Part shown: piece by piece, positions 6,121-11,508 of the stretch
How positions within the stretch are numbered: position 1 is the first letter of the stretch
How the letters are laid out: every line of letters begins with the position of its first letter
Program-made: the position numbers and the translations under genes
From: an uncultured Porphyromonadaceae bacterium
Lineage (GTDB): Bacteria > Bacteroidota > Bacteroidia > Bacteroidales > Muribaculaceae
DNA length: 11,508 bases
Assembly: GCA_947176545.1 (NCBI GenBank)
Contig: CAMWRB010000019.1
Span: forward strand, 1-11,508
Direction of reading: 5' to 3'
Notes under the pieces: generated by a model
Databases searched by the model: none
Seen by the model: the letters and a program-made list of their open reading frames with translations, nothing else
Told to the model about the DNA's origin: nothing

Positions 6121-8207
6121 TGTTTCTGACGTTTCTGTTGTTCCTTCAACATCTGCTGTTGCTGACGCTGCATCTCTTCGAGACGTGCCATGAAGCCACT
6201 CTTTTTCTTAGGCTTCTTGGCGGCCTCGGCCATAGCCTTGCGCACATCCTTCTCCTTGATGAAGAAGCGGAATGCGTAGGTCTGCATGATGGTGATGAGG
6301 AGTGACAGGAAGTAGTAGAGGCTCAGGCCGGAGGCATAGTTGTTGAAGAACACCATGAAGAACACGGGCATGAGATACATCATCCACTTCATTCCGGGCA
6401 TCTGTCCGGGGGAGTTCTGCATGTTGATATATGTGTAGATGATGTTGGTAATGGTCATCAACAGACAGAAGAGTGAGATGTGATTGCCGAAGTATTCGGT
6501 GACCAGAGGGATGTTGCCGCTCCAGCTGATTATGGCGTCGGGTGCGGAGAGGTCGTGAGCCCAGAGGAAGCTTTCGCCGCGCAACTCAATGGCACTGGGG
6601 AAGAAAGTGAAGAGAGCGAAGAGGATGGGCATCTGCAGCAGCATCGGCAGACAGCCGGACATCGGGCTGGCACCGGCCTTGCTGTAGAGGGCCATTGTCT
6701 TCTGATTGCGCAGCATGGCATTCTCGGTGCCGGGATATTTCTCATTGATAGCCTTGATGTCGGGAGCGAGGATACGCATCTTGGCCTGACTCTTGTAGCT
6801 CTTGTAGGTGAGCGGGAAGAGTATGAGTTTTATGAAGATGGTGAGCAACAGGATGATGATGCCGTAGTTGGTCAGGAACTTGCCGAGCAGGCTGAATACC
6901 GGTATGACGATGCCTACGTTAATCCAACGGAAGAGCGCCCATCCGAGGGGGATGAGTTTGGTGAGGTCGAGGTCTTCGCCGGGCTGGATGGTATCTTCGA
7001 GGTCGGAGAGGAGGGGATAGAGGTTGGGACCGAGGTAGAGGCTGAACGATACCGGATTGGCGGCATTCCAGTCATAATCATTGACTTCGGCACGTGCTGA
7101 GACATCCTTGAGGTAATCGCTGTTCTTCTCTATGACGGAGTTGAAGTCGGCGGTGTTGAAATTCTTGTCAGCGATAAGTACCGATGAGAAGAACTGGTTT
7201 TTAAATCCAATCCATATGACCTTGGCCTGACGCTCCTCGCTGTCATTCTTATTCTCGGAGAGGCGTTCGACAGAGCCGCCGGCAAACTTGTAGTAGATGC
7301 CTGAGTTGCGTTCCTCGAACATGCGTCCCATCTCCTGACGGCGTATGCGCTGACTCCAGTCGACACCGAGTATACGGTTGTTGCTGGCTGCGATATCGGC
7401 CATATTCTTCTGGACGATGCGCATGCCGATGAGGTAGTTTTCGCCGCGTTGGAGGGTGTATTCAATACCCCAGTAAGCATTGTCGGCGAGCTGCAGTTTC
7501 ATCACGACAGTGGTGTCGTTGGGAGTGTCGGCGGTGAAGTAGAGATCCTTGCTCTCGACAGGTTGCGGGAGCGGGAGGAGGAAGTTGAAAGTGTCTGTGC
7601 CGTTGTCAAAGAGGACAACTTTCCTTTTGACTTTCTTGGTCTCGTCGGCCGAATATTCGGTATCATATTTCTTAAGCTCGGCAGACGTGATTGAGCCGCT
7701 CTTGGTGTCAAGCGTAATGCGTAAGACATCATTCTCGAGCACCATCTGTCGGGATGTGCCGTTGAGGAAGCGCGAGAACTTGCCGTACTTACCCATCGAG
7801 TTGGAGAGATTGCGTACCATATTGACGGCATCTCTCTGCTCGTCGAGCGACATGGCCTGCAGGTTGGCGGATGCGATGTCTTTCCAGTCGAGTGTCTTGC
7901 CGCCGACAGCTACGTTGCCCCATACGGAGTCTCCCTTGACATTGAGGGTGACCCCGTTGTCGTCGACGGTATAATAGGCTGTGCCGTCCGCAGCGGTGTT
8001 CTGACGACCGTTGCGCACTATGTTCTCGACGAGCCATTTGTGTTCGGTCTCGTTGAGCGAGTCGGTGGTCAGCGGACGTGATGTGGTTTCGGCTACCTGT
8101 TCGGTCTGCTCCGGAGTAACGGTCTGTTCCTTCTTGGGGGAGAACCACATGAAGGCCAGGAAAACAACGGCCATCAGCAACAGGCCGGAGATAGTATTTT
8201 TATCCAT
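6117..8207 (-). CDS. yidC: Membrane protein insertase YidC
   Basis: Inserts and folds inner-membrane proteins, alone or with the Sec translocon. The 696 residues show the Gram-negative layout. A first membrane anchor (about 6-22) is followed by a large periplasmic beta domain (about 60-400) and then the conserved five-helix insertase core (about 418-650). The core includes KSQAKMRILAPDIKAINEKY (472-491) for the cytoplasmic coiled hairpin, CLPMLLQMPILFALF (519-533) and LMPVFFMVFF (612-621). Lys460 takes the place of the groove Arg of E. coli YidC, keeping the positive charge. The tail from about 657 is rich in Lys and Gln ([24 protein letters not shown]), consistent with ribosome contact. The ATG at 8205-8207 lies 9 bp after the pyrG stop, and the end overlaps the ferredoxin gene. 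No rnpA, rpmH or mnmE is adjacent, unlike the classical yidC locus. Confidence 0.96.
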   Translation of the reverse strand: MDKNTISGLLLMAVVFLAFMWFSPKKEQTVTPEQTEQVAETTSRPLTTDSLNETEHKWLVENIVRNGRQNTAADGTAYYTVDDNGVTLNVKGDSVWGNVAVGGKTLDWKDIASANLQAMSLDEQRDAVNMVRNLSNSMGKYGKFSRFLNGTSRQMVLENDVLRITLDTKSGSITSAELKKYDTEYSADETKKVKRKVVLFDNGTDTFNFLLPLPQPVESKDLYFTADTPNDTTVVMKLQLADNAYWGIEYTLQRGENYLIGMRIVQKNMADIAASNNRILGVDWSQRIRRQEMGRMFEERNSGIYYKFAGGSVERLSENKNDSEERQAKVIWIGFKNQFFSSVLIADKNFNTADFNSVIEKNSDYLKDVSARAEVNDYDWNAANPVSFSLYLGPNLYPLLSDLEDTIQPGEDLDLTKLIPLGWALFRWINVGIVIPVFSLLGKFLTNYGIIILLLTIFIKLILFPLTYKSYKSQAKMRILAPDIKAINEKYPGTENAMLRNQKTMALYSKAGASPMSGCLPMLLQMPILFALFTFFPSAIELRGESFLWAHDLSAPDAIISWSGNIPLVTEYFGNHISLFCLLMTITNIIYTYINMQNSPGQMPGMKWMMYLMPVFFMVFFNNYASGLSLYYFLSLLITIMQTYAFRFFIKEKDVRKAMAEAAKKPKKKSGFMARLEEMQRQQQQMLKEQQKRQKH

Positions 8208-8216
8208 AGAGAGTTA

Positions 8217-9941
<1,725 letters not shown>

Positions 9942-10006
9942 TCAATTAAATCAACGCTATTATGAATTATCAGGGATTGCTCTGTCTGCGCGGAGAGGGT
10001 ATAAAG

Positions 10007-10043
10007 TCAGAGTCTCAGGCATAAATTATGTCTGAGACTCTGA
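10007..10043 (-). terminator. Strong hairpin behind tRNA-Arg, probable terminator
   Basis: TCAGAGTCTCAG (10007-10018) and CTGAGACTCTGA (10032-10043) are perfect inverted copies. Inside them CATA and TATG add four pairs around a 3-base loop. Between the two stems is a single position that is an A-C mismatch in minus-strand RNA but a G-U pair in plus-strand RNA. It starts 24 bases past the tRNA 3' end. The following U-tract is poor (CTTTATA), so efficiency as an intrinsic terminator is uncertain. It also insulates the pyrG promoter. Confidence 0.7.
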
Positions 10044-10067
10044 AGTGTTATTGCATTCTTAAGAGGG

Positions 10068-10141
10068 TGATCCGGCTGGGATTCGAACCCAGGACCCACA
10101 GCTTAGAAGGCTGTTGCTCTATCCAGCTGAGCTACCAGACC
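10068..10141 (-). tRNA. tRNA-Arg, anticodon UCU
   Basis: A 74-base cloverleaf is readable on the minus strand. The acceptor stem is GGTCTGG with CCGGATC (7 bp, two G-U pairs) and discriminator A. The D arm is GCTC-AGCTGGATA-GAGC. The anticodon arm is ACAGC-CTTCTAA-GCTGT, giving anticodon UCU, which reads AGA/AGG arginine codons. The variable loop is GGGTC and the T arm is CTGGG-TTCGAAT-CCCAG. The CCA end is not encoded, since the next bases are CCC, so it must be added after transcription. Confidence 0.98.
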
Positions 10142-10154
10142 GATGTTTGATTTG

Positions 10155-10186
10155 CAAAGGTAATATGTTTTTTCGGGTTTTGCAAA
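10155..10186 (-). promoter_or_regulatory. Promoter of tRNA-Arg
   Basis: The minus strand has TTTG at 10186-10183, 20 bases of spacer, then TACCTTTG at 10162-10155, an excellent Bacteroidota match. The predicted start is about 6-9 bases before the tRNA 5' end. Both elements lie partly within copies of the palindrome TTTGCAAA (10151-10158 and 10179-10186). Confidence 0.8.
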
Positions 10187-10217
10187 TTTTTTTATTGATT
10201 GGAGGGCGATTGGCTGT

Positions 10218-10253
10218 GAGGTCTGAGAGGTCTGAGAGGATTATGAGGTCTTT
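10218..10253. repeat. 9-bp tandem repeats between acyltransferase and tRNA-Arg
   Basis: GAGGTCTGA is exact at 10218-10226 and 10227-10235. Degenerate copies follow in register: GAGGATTAT at 10236-10244 and GAGGTCTTT at 10245-10253. The array lies 15 bp past the acyltransferase stop and upstream of the tRNA promoter, in a 127-bp gap otherwise holding only that promoter. Confidence 0.75.
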
Positions 10254-10268
10254 GATTTGTGAAGGGGG

Positions 10269-11291
10269 TTATTTTTGGCCGAGGAGAAGGCGGAGACCGG
10301 GGGCGCGCCTGATTAGGGAGCCGATGGCCATTGTCAGGGCTATGATTATGAGGGCGATGGGTATGGCGATGATGAGCTGGAGCAGGATGGTGTTGCCCTT
10401 GGTAAGGTATGGACCGACCCAGCGCATGGTGGGTATGAGAAAGTAATGCAGATAATAAATATCGAGGGTACGTGTCCCGATGCGGCACCATGAGCGGATG
10501 AGGGGTGTGTCGCGGTCGAAGAGTGCACGCGAGTTATAGAAGATATATAACACCAGGAGCAGGGCTGAATATCGGCTCAGCAGGTCGTTGTTGATGCGGA
10601 ACAGCCATAGGGAGAATGAGCGCAGCTGTGTGCCGTAATAGTAATGGGCAATCACTGATGCGACATATATGACGATAAGGAGTGAGAGGAGTCCGGGTCG
10701 CTCCAGCAGCTTGAAGAATCGTCGGCTGTACCGGCGCACAAGACACCCTATGACAAAGAATTGGAAGTACTCCATTGATTTTGGAGCGAAGAGCCAGTAG
10801 TACCGATAGTGAGGATAATCGATATAGTAATGGGCTATATATCCAGCGATAGCGAAGATGATAAGCAGCGTTGTGGAGACTGATTGCCGGTGCGCGAGCC
10901 GTGCGGCGAGTATGGTGAGGATATAGACTATGTATATTTGCAGCAGGGTGAATGTGTACCAGTAGCTGTCGAAATCACCGTCGCTCCAAAGGAAAGGATT
11001 CTTATGCTGAGTGATAAGATAAAGTGTGTCGAAGACAATGGAGCCGAGGAGGAGTGCACAGATACGTGTCTTGAGCGACTTGAAAATGCGCGGAAATGTG
11101 AAGTCTTCTATGGGACGGCAGGCGAAGAACCCGCTGACACAGAAGAATAAGGGGAGTGTAAAAGTGGCCCTAATGACCGCCAGTCCGCTGATGTCGGGGT
11201 TTAGTCCGAAGCCACGTACCAGCAGGTGTACCATGACGACGGAAAGCATGGTCAGTGCCCGGAGTGCGTCGATATAGTGCTGTCGTTGCAT
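10269..11291 (-). CDS. Acyltransferase-3 family membrane protein
   Basis: Integral membrane O-acyltransferase (OafA/YrhL type, Pfam Acyl_transf_3), 340 residues with about ten hydrophobic segments. Such proteins move acyl groups, often acetyl, onto envelope sugars; the acceptor here is unknown. The diagnostic start is YIDALRALTMLSVVMVHLL (6-24), with Arg11 and His22 in the first membrane helix matching the conserved Arg and His of the family. TFTLPLFFCVSGFF (43-56) matches the second conserved block. The C-terminus ends with a basic loop (IRRAPGLRLLLGQK). ATG at 11289-11291 is chosen because the residues just before YID.LR form the usual short family N-terminus. This start lies 40 bp inside folK, so the two are probably translated from one message. 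No other polysaccharide gene is visible. Confidence 0.88.
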   Translation of the reverse strand: MQRQHYIDALRALTMLSVVMVHLLVRGFGLNPDISGLAVIRATFTLPLFFCVSGFFACRPIEDFTFPRIFKSLKTRICALLLGSIVFDTLYLITQHKNPFLWSDGDFDSYWYTFTLLQIYIVYILTILAARLAHRQSVSTTLLIIFAIAGYIAHYYIDYPHYRYYWLFAPKSMEYFQFFVIGCLVRRYSRRFFKLLERPGLLSLLIVIYVASVIAHYYYGTQLRSFSLWLFRINNDLLSRYSALLLVLYIFYNSRALFDRDTPLIRSWCRIGTRTLDIYYLHYFLIPTMRWVGPYLTKGNTILLQLIIAIPIALIIIALTMAIGSLIRRAPGLRLLLGQK

Positions 11292-11508
11292 GACTCGGCT
11301 ATCTCTTGTTGTAGTTCGCGGAGCGGTTGCATGAAGAAGTCACGCTCGGCCAGGTGAGGATGGGGGAGCGTCAGCTCCGGAGTATTCATTGTGACTCCCT
11401 CGATGCCCATGATGTCAATGTCGATGGTCCTGTCGGCGTATGTGCCGTCAGGATTGCGGTGTGGGTCGGGGGAGATTTGCCGTTCGATGTCCTGAAGTGT
11501 GTGCAGGT
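11252..11508 (-). CDS. folK: HPPK (folate pathway), C-terminal part (cut by window edge)
   Basis: End of 6-hydroxymethyl-7,8-dihydropterin pyrophosphokinase, which transfers pyrophosphate from ATP to the pterin in folate synthesis. The visible 84 codons contain DRTIDIDIMG, matching the family RTLDLDIL signature with its Mg-binding Asp pair, and LPHPHLAERDFFMQPL, matching the conserved HPRLHERDFVLxPL block. The N-terminus lies beyond 11508. The frame runs to a TGA at 11252-11254, about 12 codons inside the acyltransferase gene, so the last residues (CNDSTISTHSGH) are a product of the overlap and unlikely to be conserved. Together with thyA and folA this is the third folate-related gene of the window. 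Confidence 0.93.
   Translation of the reverse strand, partial: LHTLQDIERQISPDPHRNPDGTYADRTIDIDIMGIEGVTMNTPELTLPHPHLAERDFFMQPLRELQQEIAESCNDSTISTHSGH

Noticed and set aside
6480..7100. 206-residue acidic open frame on the plus strand within yidC
   Set aside because: It is a low-complexity Glu/Asp-rich shadow of the yidC reverse strand.
10068..10141. Integration site of a mobile element at tRNA-Arg
   Set aside because: No duplicated tRNA 3' end, integrase or phage-like gene is present on either side.

Overview
The window looks like a chromosomal housekeeping segment of a Bacteroidota genome, most likely order Bacteroidales. The order rests on three things: the protein flavour (short GyrB, YidC with a large periplasmic domain and a Lys/Gln-rich tail), promoters matching the Bacteroidota TAnnTTTG -7 consensus, and little use of Shine-Dalgarno sites. 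The moderate GC content would fit a family such as Muribaculaceae, but that is inference. Every supported gene lies on the minus strand, so transcription runs from high to low coordinates. I saw no mobile element, CRISPR array, defence locus, rRNA or clear pseudogene.

Layout in the direction of transcription. (1) The end of folK (11508-11252, cut by the window edge) overlaps an acyltransferase-3 family membrane protein (11291-10269) by 40 bp. (2) A tRNA-Arg(UCU) gene (10141-10068) follows, with a near-consensus promoter and a strong hairpin behind it. (3) A second promoter (9928-9899) leads into a tight chain: pyrG (CTP synthase), yidC (membrane insertase), a NapH-like membrane ferredoxin, then thyA (thymidylate synthase). 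Gaps here are 9 bp or less, and two junctions are 4-bp stop/start overlaps. (4) folA (dihydrofolate reductase) and a GT4-type glycosyltransferase follow, each behind a gap of about 97 bp filled with short direct repeats. (5) gyrB has its own candidate promoter, and topA starts 52 bp behind it and runs off the window.

Functional links: thyA oxidises methylene-tetrahydrofolate to dihydrofolate while making dTMP, and folA reduces it back. folK, upstream, makes a folate precursor, and pyrG makes CTP. The window is therefore rich in pyrimidine and folate metabolism. gyrB and topA encode enzymes with opposite effects on DNA supercoiling. The glycosyltransferase and acyltransferase are probably envelope polysaccharide enzymes with no obvious tie to their neighbours.

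The most notable unexplained structure is not a gene. Three separate short intergenic gaps (3780-3834, 4412-4464, 10218-10253) carry direct repeats with periods of about 9 or 18 bp, and the sequence of the repeat differs at each site. I found no convincing new multi-gene system.
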